Assembly (NCBI GenBank): GCA_038852315.1
Contig: JAWCKF010000021.1
Span: 1 to 31,297, forward strand
Direction: 5' to 3'
Source: COMBO-56-21 sp038852315
GTDB lineage: Archaea; Thermoplasmatota; Thermoplasmata; UBA10834
DNA: 31,297 bases
Made by a program: the position numbers and the translations under genes. Shown here one piece after another: positions 7,369 to 14,866 of the stretch. Each line of letters begins with the position of its first letter. Within the stretch, counting starts at the first letter, position 1. Under the pieces are notes generated by a model. It did not search any database. It saw only the letters and a program-made list of their open reading frames with translations, and was not told the origin of the DNA.

Positions 7369-8687
7369 TCCTGCCCCTCCAGCTCGACCAGCAGCTTCTC
7401 CGCCTCGGCCTTAGTGTCGTGCTCTGCGAATGAAGCGTCCTTGGCGATCATGGAGAGGCCGTACGCATCCGCCGTGATGTTGCCCGTGACGGCGAGCGCC
7501 CTCAGCGTCAGCTTCTCCTCGAGCATGTCCCGGACGACCTCGTAGCTCATGGCCTGCTTGGCCTTCTGCACGCAGTCGTCGAGCGTGGTGTCGAGCAGCC
7601 GCTCGGTCAGCTCGCGCCCAATCACGACGCCCACAGCGCCCGTCCCGTCGTCCAGGATGGCCTTCACGCGCAGGTCAGGGTAGCCCTCCACCCTCCCGTG
7701 GACCTTGCACGTGCCCTTCTGGAGCGCCCGCCTGCACTCGGGACAGCGCATGATGAGGCCGGACCCCTCGCGTACCTCTATCACCATGCCCTCGACCATC
7801 GCGTCGGCCGCGCCGCCCTTGGCCGCGACCGAAGCTATCATGGTCCTGCTTGTCCTCTGGAGTTCCTCGGCCGACGGGAACTTCTCCTTGACCCTGATGA
7901 CCTCGGCGCGCTCGTCGAAGCTGAGCTGCGGCACGCCGCGATAGGACTTGACCGTCGCGCGCGAGATCTTGACGACCTCCCCCTCCTTCAGCTTGAAGTC
8001 GTGCCACGCGGAGAACTGTATCTTCCCTGTCTCGTCCGCCAGCACTCCTGAGAAGACGGTTCTCGGTTCCCCCATGGCAGTCACTTGGCGCCCCTGGACC
8101 GACAGCACCCTCCCCTTGACCTCGACATAGCCCATGCCCTCCCTGAGCTGGCCAACGGTGGCCACTCTGGGTGGGCCGGCAGCTATCTGCTCGTCCGTTA
8201 TGGTCGACGGGTCCTCCTTCCTTATGGACGCGCGGTTGCCGAACTGCACCTCGACCCTTCCCTGATACTCCCTCGTGTAGGCGCCCTTGACAGATATGAC
8301 ATCGCCCTTCGCGAGGTCCTCTATGCCCTCGGTCGCCCATGCGGTCCAGCGCAGGGTAGTGGAGTCGTCGCCGAGGTAGCCGTACATGATGGTCTTCTTC
8401 TCGCCCTTGGCGGTCACCTCCTTCCTGTTCACGGACAGGAGCTTCGCCACGAAGTCGACGTTCGGCTCGTTCGGCCTCAGCTCAGCCAGTTTCCTCTGGA
8501 ACGCGGGGGCGACCGCGTTCGGGTCGCCGCCGTGCTTCTTGACGATGGTCCTCTTTGCCATCTGGATGCTCAGACCGTAGACGCTGACGCATTTCCTAAG
8601 CTCCTCTGCTATCTCCTCTTCTGACAACTTGTCCCCGAGCGCCCTGGTGATCTCCCTGACATGGGGCGCTAGTTCTTCGTCCAGCAT
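7365..8687 (-). CDS. Replication protein A, single-stranded-DNA-binding subunit
   Basis: A 440-residue RPA-type protein that coats single-stranded DNA in replication and repair. A helical N-terminal region of about 70 residues is followed by OB folds near residues 77-156 and 188-266. A third fold near 296-405 contains a zinc finger, C315-x2-C318 ... C327-x2-H330, as in the zinc-containing OB folds of euryarchaeal RPA. The frame extends to 8765, but ATG 8687 follows a purine-rich GAGGGGGG site and lies downstream of a TATA box at 8753-8761. The RPA-associated gene follows with a 4-base overlap, so the two form an operon. Confidence 0.92.
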   Translation of the reverse strand: MLDEELAPHVREITRALGDKLSEEEIAEELRKCVSVYGLSIQMAKRTIVKKHGGDPNAVAPAFQRKLAELRPNEPNVDFVAKLLSVNRKEVTAKGEKKTIMYGYLGDDSTTLRWTAWATEGIEDLAKGDVISVKGAYTREYQGRVEVQFGNRASIRKEDPSTITDEQIAAGPPRVATVGQLREGMGYVEVKGRVLSVQGRQVTAMGEPRTVFSGVLADETGKIQFSAWHDFKLKEGEVVKISRATVKSYRGVPQLSFDERAEVIRVKEKFPSAEELQRTSRTMIASVAAKGGAADAMVEGMVIEVREGSGLIMRCPECRRALQKGTCKVHGRVEGYPDLRVKAILDDGTGAVGVVIGRELTERLLDTTLDDCVQKAKQAMSYEVVRDMLEEKLTLRALAVTGNITADAYGLSMIAKDASFAEHDTKAEAEKLLVELEGQE

Positions 8688-8752
8688 AAGCCCCCCTCTT
8701 CTCGGGCAGCCGTTCTTCTCCTTTGCTGCCGTGGATGTCAGGCGTCGAGGCG

Positions 8753-8761
8753 GATATAAAG
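8753..8761 (-). promoter_or_regulatory. TATA box of the RPA operon
   Basis: The minus-strand CTTTATATC lies about 70 bases before ATG 8687, giving a leader of about 40 bases. It falls inside the 5' extension of the open frame and supports the shorter start. Confidence 0.5.
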
Positions 8762-8795
8762 GCATGCGCTGCGGGCAGCCGAAAGTGTGCGCGGC

Positions 8796-9566
8796 TCAGA
8801 ACAGGTCCGCCTCTGGCCCCGAGGCGAAGCCCCTGACCCTATCGATGTTCCAGACTATCATCGTGACCTTCTCGCGGTCCACCATCTCCTCGACGCCCTC
8901 GTAGTACTCCCGGAGGGCAGCGATCGCCTCTCGGTGTATCTCCTCGGGCACGAACCACTGGCTGGAATAGGTCCTCGCCTCGAAGCCGTCTATCCTAGCG
9001 GAGACGTCCACAGGCCTCTCGTATGTCGTGATGTGCCTCTCCCTGTCAGGAGTGAGGGTATCGCTCAGCTCCCGCTCCCTCATCCCCTGGTGCTGCACCC
9101 TGAACCCGAGCCGCTCGCACTCCTGTTCATATCTCTGCCGTATCTCCTCCGCCGGAGATTCCCGGTGGTCGGTGGATATCGACACCAGCCTGCTCCGGGT
9201 GACCCTTCCGATCTCCCGCAGCGCCCTCTTCCATGTCTTTATCAGATGCAGCACGTGTATGCTCAGCGCCGTGTCGAAGACCCCGTCGGCGAACGGTAGG
9301 GCGTTCACGTCTGCCCTGAGCAGGTTCCGCCCGCCCTTGGCCCAGGCCTTGGCTAGCATCAGAGACGAGACGTCGACGCCCACGACATCGTAGCCCATTC
9401 CTGACAGCGGCACGAGGTATCTCCCAGTACCTGTGCCGACGTCCAATATGGGCCCCCTCCCATCGAGCTCGTCGTCCAGCGTTCTCAGGATCAGGGCCAT
9501 CACGTCGTCTGGATAGCTCCGGGTCGCATCGTACCTGTCAGCTATCCTGTCGAACGATATAGCCAT
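8796..9566 (-). CDS. Class I SAM-dependent methyltransferase
   Basis: A 256-residue Rossmann-fold methyltransferase. Motif I is LDVGTGTGRY (about 41-50), the acidic residue after strand 2 lies in VVGVDVSSLML, and RADVNALPFADGVFDTALSIHVLHLI covers motifs II-III in the manner of UbiE/Methyltransf_11 enzymes. The C-terminal third is less typical and contains a Trp-rich substrate-side region. The substrate cannot be inferred from sequence or neighbours. AAGGAG lies nine bases before ATG 9566. It is on the same strand as the RPA operon but separated by that operon's own promoter. Confidence 0.85.
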   Translation of the reverse strand: MAISFDRIADRYDATRSYPDDVMALILRTLDDELDGRGPILDVGTGTGRYLVPLSGMGYDVVGVDVSSLMLAKAWAKGGRNLLRADVNALPFADGVFDTALSIHVLHLIKTWKRALREIGRVTRSRLVSISTDHRESPAEEIRQRYEQECERLGFRVQHQGMRERELSDTLTPDRERHITTYERPVDVSARIDGFEARTYSSQWFVPEEIHREAIAALREYYEGVEEMVDREKVTMIVWNIDRVRGFASGPEADLF

Positions 9567-9734
9567 CCGAGGCAGCTCCTTGGTTCGCTAGGGCGATCCC
9601 AGCCTATCATTCTTTAGGTCTCGGCCGTTCCCGTCGGAAGGGACAGGATCGTCCATCCGCGCGGCTCGGCCGCTCACGGAAACCGTTATCTCGGCTGTCC
9701 TCGATACCGGCTCGGCCTCACAGCTGGGGGGAGA

Positions 9735-10988
9735 GTGGTGGAGCACAGAAGAAAGGAGCTCTTGGTGAGCCTCCTGATGGCGACGATCATCCTGGTGCCC
9801 GTGTGCGTCGCCGCGGCACCGCAGGGGAAGAAAGCCGCACAGGAGAAGGAATGGAACCTCTTGATGTTCTGGGACGCGGACAACAACCTCGAGTTCTGCA
9901 CGGAGTTCGCCATGCAGACCTGGGAGGCGGCCCTGACGTCGAGCAAGTACGTGAACATAGTGGCCTACATCGACATCATCTCGGTGGACGGTGTGTGGAT
10001 ATACGACATAGTCGACGGCAAGAGGAGGATGGTGGCCGAATGGCCCGAGATGGATTCCTCGGACCCAGCGACGCTGGAGCGCTTCCTCGAGTTCGCCCTG
10101 AAGAGCTATCCAGCCAAGAAGAACATGCTGGTCCTCCAGGACCACGGTTTCGGATGGAGGGGCGTCTGCAACGATGAGACCAACCGAGACACGCTGATGA
10201 CGATAGACGGCGTCGCCAGGGCCATAAGGGATGCGGAGGAGGCGACCCGCAAGTCGATCGACCTGCTCGCGATGGACGCGTGCAACATGGCTACCATCGA
10301 GGTAGCATACGAGCTCAGGGACGTGGTCCCGTACTTCGTCGCGTCGGAGACAATGGTCCCGTACGACGGGCTGCCGTACATGATGTTCATCTCCGACCTC
10401 ATGGCTGACCCGAAGCTCGGCCCCGTCCAGCTCGCGGAGAGCATCGTCTACGAGTACGTGGAGTACTACAGCTCGAAGTGGGACTACGAACACATATACA
10501 CCTACAGCCAGGACTTCGCGACCATGGCCGCGATAGACATGTCGAGGATGGGTGCGCTAGGCGAGGCCTTCCAGAATCTGGCGACCACCCTGAGGCCGCT
10601 TATCAAGGATCACAGGACCGAGGTCGAAAGGGCGCGCGGGTACGCCCTCGTGGGCACCTGGGCAAACATGGCAGGGTACGAGTGGATGCCCGATGTGTAC
10701 ACCTTCGTGGAGGGCCTTCGGGCGATCGATGGCCATCCCGAGCTCGATGCGGCCATAGACGCCTTCGAGGCTGCGCACGATGCCGCGGTCATAGCCCAGG
10801 CGAACAGCAAGAAGTACCACGACACCGTCCACGGAATGAACTTCTGGTTCCCGCCGTCGCTGTCTCAGTACAACATGATGGGCTGGACATGGGCGAGGCA
10901 GTTCGTGTACGAGGACATCGGCCTGGACCTGGTGCAGGGCGTTTCGCCGTGGTACGAGTGCCTGATGACCTACTATGGCGTGATGTGA
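9735..10988 (+). CDS. Secreted clostripain-type cysteine peptidase (family C11)
   Basis: A 417-residue exported protein. A basic N terminus and hydrophobic core (LLVSLLMATIILVPVCVAAAP, cleavage expected near residue 27) form a signal peptide. The mature part matches the C11/clostripain family: WNLLMFWDADNNLE at the start of the caspase-like fold, catalytic His137 in VLQDHGFGW and catalytic Cys183 in AMDACNMATIEVAYEL. Such enzymes usually cleave after basic residues, but specificity cannot be read here. No C-terminal anchor is visible, so it may be released. The start is GTG 9735 or the next codon, GTG 9738, after a GGGGGGAG site. A terminator-like hairpin follows the stop, so it is probably monocistronic. 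Confidence 0.9.
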   Translation: MVEHRRKELLVSLLMATIILVPVCVAAAPQGKKAAQEKEWNLLMFWDADNNLEFCTEFAMQTWEAALTSSKYVNIVAYIDIISVDGVWIYDIVDGKRRMVAEWPEMDSSDPATLERFLEFALKSYPAKKNMLVLQDHGFGWRGVCNDETNRDTLMTIDGVARAIRDAEEATRKSIDLLAMDACNMATIEVAYELRDVVPYFVASETMVPYDGLPYMMFISDLMADPKLGPVQLAESIVYEYVEYYSSKWDYEHIYTYSQDFATMAAIDMSRMGALGEAFQNLATTLRPLIKDHRTEVERARGYALVGTWANMAGYEWMPDVYTFVEGLRAIDGHPELDAAIDAFEAAHDAAVIAQANSKKYHDTVHGMNFWFPPSLSQYNMMGWTWARQFVYEDIGLDLVQGVSPWYECLMTYYGVM

Positions 10989-10995
10989 GCACCAC

Positions 10996-11026
10996 AGGGG
11001 GTCGCCCACCCCCTACTTCGTCTTTT
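10996..11026 (+). terminator. Hairpin terminator after the C11 peptidase
   Basis: AGGGGGT and ACCCCCT form a perfect seven-base stem around a CGCCC loop, and the stem is followed by a pyrimidine-rich tract ending in TTTT. It starts eight bases after the stop codon. Confidence 0.6.
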
Positions 11027-11065
11027 GCCGCATTTCTCGGCACCTGCCGATGCTGGCCTTGACAA

Positions 11066-11075
11066 CCAATAAATG
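11066..11075 (+). promoter_or_regulatory. TATA-like box for the double-ACT protein
   Basis: CCAATAAATG is centred about 48 bases before ATG 11119. The predicted leader of about 20 bases contains GGGAGGAT as the ribosome site. Confidence 0.4.
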
Positions 11076-11118
11076 CACCTGGGGCGAATCTTGACAGCGG
11101 TCCTGGGAGGATCGTGTC

Positions 11119-11523
11119 ATGACCACCGAGTTCGAGCTATCTCTGAGAGGCAGCTGTGCGGACATGTTGGGCGCGATAGCTGTGCTGGGCGAGCACAGCA
11201 TAAACCTGAACACCATCGCCACGGCCAAGGTCGGGGACAGGTGGGTCATAAAGTTCCTGACGGCGTCCGAGGAGGAGTGCAGGAGGACCTTCATGAAGGC
11301 GGACCTGCAGTTCAAGGAGAGGAGCGTGCTCGTGGTCGACATGCAAGACAGGCCAGGGGAGTGGGTAAGGACGGCGCGCGCGCTCGCGGACGCGGGCGTG
11401 GAGTTCGACAGCTCATACCTCCTGGGGCAGAAGGACGACAAGCTGAGGTTCGTCTTCGGTGCCGCGGACGTCGAGAGGGCGAGGCAAGCGGTCGCGGGCC
11501 TGCAAGGCGTCACGGTGGAGTGA
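11119..11523 (+). CDS. Tandem ACT-domain protein
   Basis: A 134-residue protein made of two consecutive ACT-like modules. The first runs from about residue 3 to 66 (FELSLRGSCADMLGAIAVLGEHSINLNTIAT). The second runs from about 70 to 132 (VLVVDMQDRPGEWVRTARALADAGVEFDSSYLL), where DRPGEW is the typical ligand-loop motif. ACT domains bind amino acids or other small ligands and regulate partner enzymes. There is no catalytic or DNA-binding domain, so this is a stand-alone sensor; its ligand and target are unknown. GGAGG lies eight bases before ATG 11119. It is flanked by a terminator upstream and a convergent gene downstream, which makes a single-gene transcript likely. Confidence 0.82.
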   Translation: MTTEFELSLRGSCADMLGAIAVLGEHSINLNTIATAKVGDRWVIKFLTASEEECRRTFMKADLQFKERSVLVVDMQDRPGEWVRTARALADAGVEFDSSYLLGQKDDKLRFVFGAADVERARQAVAGLQGVTVE

Positions 11524-11564
11524 GCAGCCAGGCGGGCACGCGGATTACGGAGAGACCGCCTCAC

Positions 11565-12176
11565 CTACTGTGTGAAGGTCTCCCCCTTCTCGTACTTCTC
11601 CCTGATGTGCTTCAGTATGATCTCCCTGTCGCGCCTCAGGTGGCTCTCGTACCAGACCTTGATCACGTCCGCGAGGACCTCGTGGTACTTCTTCTCGTCG
11701 AACTTCAGCACGGGCGTGTCGAGGAGCACGTACTGGCTGAATATCCTCTTCCACCCGGCGTACTTGTAGTAGTGTTCTCCCTCGCAGAACTCGAACACCA
11801 TCCTGAGGTGCGTCTGGCTGTCGACGTTGTAGTACCAGACCTTGATCGAGTCGCCCACGCGCGTCTGCGTGCGGTCGGTTAGCGAGGCGTTGTCCACGCC
11901 GGCGAAGTCGAAGTCAGGCTTGAAGGCCCACTGCTCAGGGTAGACCTCGAAGGTCGCGAAGGTCGAGGGCTCAGGCACGAGGGTGTAGTGCACGTTGATC
12001 TTGTTGAACCTCAGCCAAATCCTGAAGAAGTCCTCCAGCAGCGCCCTGTTGATCGTCCCCTTCTGATTCATCTGCTCGACGAAGTTGTCGGTGATCTGGA
12101 TCGTCTTCTTCTCCAGCTCCTGGTCGAGCTGGGCGAACCAGTCATCTTCCTTCCCTTCGGCCTTCGCCATGTACAT
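11565..12176 (-). CDS. Conserved-looking archaeal protein of unknown function
   Basis: I do not recognise this 203-residue soluble protein. It has an acidic, helical N-terminal 60 residues (WFAQLDQELEKKTIQITDNFVEQM, then EDFFRIWLRFNKINVHYT). A beta-rich middle with many aromatic residues follows (FATFEVYPEQWAFKPDFDF, DSIKVWYYNVDSQTHLRMVFEF), and a basic helical C terminus ends it (RRDREIILKHIREKYEKG). No signal peptide, membrane segment or metal motif is visible. Strong codon structure and a TATA box about 33 bases before ATG 12176 support a real, near-leaderless gene; the second ATG at 12170 is an alternative start. It is convergent with the ACT gene and divergent from the next membrane protein. 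Confidence 0.75.
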   Translation of the reverse strand: MYMAKAEGKEDDWFAQLDQELEKKTIQITDNFVEQMNQKGTINRALLEDFFRIWLRFNKINVHYTLVPEPSTFATFEVYPEQWAFKPDFDFAGVDNASLTDRTQTRVGDSIKVWYYNVDSQTHLRMVFEFCEGEHYYKYAGWKRIFSQYVLLDTPVLKFDEKKYHEVLADVIKVWYESHLRRDREIILKHIREKYEKGETFTQ

Positions 12177-12203
12177 CCCGATTATGGGTGATGAGGTTCC
12201 ACG

Positions 12204-12212
12204 AATATAAGC
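12204..12212 (-). promoter_or_regulatory. TATA box for the 203-residue unknown protein
   Basis: The minus-strand GGCTTATATTC is centred about 33 bases before ATG 12176, leaving almost no leader. The GGCTTATA core recurs before the genes at 25764 and 28298. Confidence 0.55.
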
Positions 12213-12334
12213 CTTTGGTATTTATTCGGAGCGTCTTCTAATTTTCTGGCTCAGCCGATTTTTCGCCCCTCGGATGCGTGCGCGCGCGGTGGCTCCCGTA
12301 GCGAACCTAGAAGTAACGAAAAGGGATTGCCGTC

Positions 12335-13012
12335 GTGGCCATGTCGAGCATCATCGACCAGCTCATGGACTTCCTGATGCACAATCAGGCGGACCCCATG
12401 ACGTACCTGCTGATCTTCTTCCTGTTCAGCGTCGCCGCCGCCGTGTTCCTGCCTATACCGATAGAGATTGGCCTGATCTGGAACCCGGGCTTGTTCTTCC
12501 CGCTCAAAGCGCTCGACCTGGGCCTCGGGAAGGGTGTTGGAGCGGTCGCGGTGTTCTACATAGGTGCTAAGCTCGACACTGCCGCCCTGCGGTTGAGCAG
12601 GTGGGGTCCTGTGAGTCACATCAGGCTATGGCTCTGGACGGTCGTCCACAGGTTGGGCATAGACAGATGGAGGTTGTACTGTCGGTTCAGAGCGAGGTCT
12701 TGCAGGCGTGCGGAGGCGAGGCAGAGCCCCTCGCCGCTGGTCCCTGAGATGCCCAAGTGGGGCTGGCTCAGGTGGCTCGCCAGGAAGAGCGAGGCTTTCG
12801 TTAGGCGCTACGGCGTGCTCGCCATGTATGTCATCATGTCGATACCGGGCATGATAGACACAGTGCCGCTGTACGTGTTCGCGATACTTAACAAGGAGGG
12901 CACGCTCATCACGCTCAGGGACTTCGCGCTCGCCAACTTCCTCGCAGGCGTAAACCGCGCCTTCCTCATATTCGCGATACTCGAGCTGTTCGGCATGAGG
13001 CTCGTCGGCTGA
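12335..13012 (+). CDS. Polytopic membrane protein, possibly VTT/small multidrug export-like
   Basis: A 225-residue membrane protein. Hydrophobic segments lie near residues 22-48 (YLLIFFLFSVAAAVFLPIPIEIGLIW), 63-78, 160-182 (YGVLAMYVIMSIPGMIDTVPLYVFAI) and 198-220. Pro/Gly-rich re-entrant-like pieces (FLPIPIE, SIPGMIDTVPLY) recall VTT/DedA and small multidrug export proteins, but I cannot confirm the family. The loop at about 83-145 is unusually rich in Arg, Trp and Cys and is less hydrophobic than the rest; its reading frame shows no interruption. GTG 12335 has AAGGGAT upstream; ATG 12341 is the alternative. No functional neighbour is evident. Confidence 0.7.
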   Translation: MAMSSIIDQLMDFLMHNQADPMTYLLIFFLFSVAAAVFLPIPIEIGLIWNPGLFFPLKALDLGLGKGVGAVAVFYIGAKLDTAALRLSRWGPVSHIRLWLWTVVHRLGIDRWRLYCRFRARSCRRAEARQSPSPLVPEMPKWGWLRWLARKSEAFVRRYGVLAMYVIMSIPGMIDTVPLYVFAILNKEGTLITLRDFALANFLAGVNRAFLIFAILELFGMRLVG

Positions 13013-13039
13013 ACCCGCTGCCGAAGGTCCGCCGCCCTC

Positions 13040-13792
13040 TCATGTGATCTTCTGGATGGTCCTCAGCGACAGGATGGGCCCGTCGGCGTCCAGCTCGAAC
13101 ATCTTGTGCGGTGCGACGGTCATGCGCATCTTCTGTATGTTCAGGTAGTAGCGCACGTGATCCGTGCTCCTGTCCACCTTGAGCTCTATTATGGCGTCGA
13201 AGTCGTGTGCCATGAGGCTGAAGAGCTCCTCCCTGAGGCCCACCGGGAAAGTGTGCAGCGAGATCGTCTCGAAGGCCCTGAGGTCTCCGAAGGCCTTCCT
13301 CCCCCACCGCATCACCTCGATGGCGCTCTTGGCGGTCAGAGTCCCGGGGACGCTCTCGCACACGGCCCTCAGCCCCTTCAGGTCGTGCATGCGCTCGACG
13401 GCGGTCGACAGGCCTTCCTGGAGCATCCTCTCGTCGTCCACCTCCGTCACGGAGATGATCTTCCTCTGCACCGCCTGGTCGACCCCGAGTACGGAAGTCC
13501 GTCTATGGGGGGAGTAGCAGTCGAGGAACACGAGCTGGTCGTTCGCGACGGCCTCGAGCACGTCGAACCCCTGGTGACGCATGCTGCTGATCACGCTCGC
13601 CACAGGCCTCGACAGGCAGCAGTAGAGGGCCGGGAGGCCCTGCTTCAACCCCTCGGCGATGAACTGCTGCTGGAAGTACTCGGTCGGGTTCGAGGGCTCG
13701 GCCCTGAGCGCTATGGTTGAGTTGGTCGGTATCCCGCCCTCTATGAGAGGGTCAAGGCCAGGTATGCCGCTCGGAGCCCGCGCGACTTTCAT
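13040..13792 (-). CDS. KaiC-like RecA-superfamily protein with degenerate Walker A
   Basis: A 250-residue protein with the fold signature of archaeal KaiC-like ATPases: SGIPGLDPLIEGGIPTNSTIAL at residues 8-29, aromatic strands leading to LVFLDCYS near residue 88, and a final strand pair. At the P-loop, residues 30-40 read RAEPSNPTEYF, where family members have a GxxGxGK[T/S] motif. The Lys and the Thr/Ser are both missing, so ATP hydrolysis is unlikely. It may be a regulatory or binding module, like other inactive KaiC-like proteins around archaeal signalling systems. It lies 54 bases after the EamA gene on the same strand, with an A-rich possible promoter near 13820. Confidence 0.8.
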   Translation of the reverse strand: MKVARAPSGIPGLDPLIEGGIPTNSTIALRAEPSNPTEYFQQQFIAEGLKQGLPALYCCLSRPVASVISSMRHQGFDVLEAVANDQLVFLDCYSPHRRTSVLGVDQAVQRKIISVTEVDDERMLQEGLSTAVERMHDLKGLRAVCESVPGTLTAKSAIEVMRWGRKAFGDLRAFETISLHTFPVGLREELFSLMAHDFDAIIELKVDRSTDHVRYYLNIQKMRMTVAPHKMFELDADGPILSLRTIQKIT

Positions 13793-13846
13793 GGTCCGCC
13801 CTTGATGGGTAAGCTCGGTATTTTGCTTTTCTCAGCGGCGCGGGAC

Positions 13847-14800
13847 TCATCTCTCGAGCGGGCCCGCCTGCTTCGCCTCTTCCGGCTCCTCGCGGAGGCG
13901 TATGAGCAGCACGGCGATGAACACGAGCGCTACGCCGACCGCCTGCCAAGCCGTCAGGGCCTGGGACAGCACCGCGAAGGCTATCAGCACGGCCGCGACG
14001 GGCTCTATGCTCGCGATGATGCTCGCCCTGCTCGCCTCTATCTGCTTCAGTGCGACCATGGATACGAGGAAGCCTATCGAGCCAGGTAGCAGGCCCAGCA
14101 GGAAGATGTAGAGCCAAGCCATCCCTCCCAGCGGGTTGTCCGCCACGGTCAGAGGGTTGGCTACGATCACCAATCCCGGTATCGAGAGCAGGGTCATGTA
14201 GAGCACGAGCGTGTTCGCCGAGTATCTGGCGAGGAACCTCTTCCCCCAGAGGTAGTAGACCGCAGCGGCGACCCCCGTGTAGATTCCCAGCGCGACGCCT
14301 ATCAGATCGAAGCTGAGTCCCTCCTGTATGTCCTGAGCACCCGCGACGAGGACGCATCCGACGAAGGTCATCGGGAGAGCGACGGCCTTCTCGGGCCCGA
14401 GCTTCTCGCGGAGCAGGAACACGGACGAGAGCACGACTATGCTTGGATAGCTGTAGAGTAGTATGACAGCGGTCGCCACGCCCGTGCGCTCCACGCATGC
14501 GTACCACGCGAGAGAGAAGAAGGTCCCGGTGATGAGGCTGAATGCGAGAAGGGGCCAGAAGTCTTCCCTCCGTATCTTGAGAGACTTCGGGTCGAGCAGG
14601 GCGATGAGGGGCAGCAGGATCATGGCTGACACGATCATCTGGAAGAGCGTGACCTGAAGAACCTCGGCGCCGGCGTCGAGCGCCAGCTCTGTGAGGGTGC
14701 CCGAGGTGGCCCACATGATGGCGGCAAGGACCATCAAAGCGTACGCGAGGTTCTTCGACACCTTCACCAAGACGGCCACCTCGCGCCGGTATGAGCTCAT
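13847..14800 (-). CDS. EamA/DMT-superfamily transporter
   Basis: A 317-residue inner-membrane transporter with ten predicted helices in two five-helix EamA repeats. The first repeat runs from about residue 17 to 150 (AYALMVLAAIMWATSGTL, YACVERTGVATAVILLYSYPSIVVL). The second runs from about 165 to 300 (GVALGIYTGVAAAVYYLWGKRF, ASRASIIASIEPVAAVLIAFAVL). The E-P-x-x-A-x-L motif near the ninth helix is typical of EamA exporters of amino acids or metabolites. Substrate cannot be assigned. A short charged tail (RLREEPEEAK) ends the protein. Downstream GTG codons at 14767 and 14761 are alternative starts. Confidence 0.88.
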   Translation of the reverse strand: MSSYRREVAVLVKVSKNLAYALMVLAAIMWATSGTLTELALDAGAEVLQVTLFQMIVSAMILLPLIALLDPKSLKIRREDFWPLLAFSLITGTFFSLAWYACVERTGVATAVILLYSYPSIVVLSSVFLLREKLGPEKAVALPMTFVGCVLVAGAQDIQEGLSFDLIGVALGIYTGVAAAVYYLWGKRFLARYSANTLVLYMTLLSIPGLVIVANPLTVADNPLGGMAWLYIFLLGLLPGSIGFLVSMVALKQIEASRASIIASIEPVAAVLIAFAVLSQALTAWQAVGVALVFIAVLLIRLREEPEEAKQAGPLER

Positions 14801-14866
14801 TCGATTTGTAGGTATTGGAGCCGCGAAGGTTGCGCGTGGGGTTTGGGTATGCCTAGATGACCATCA

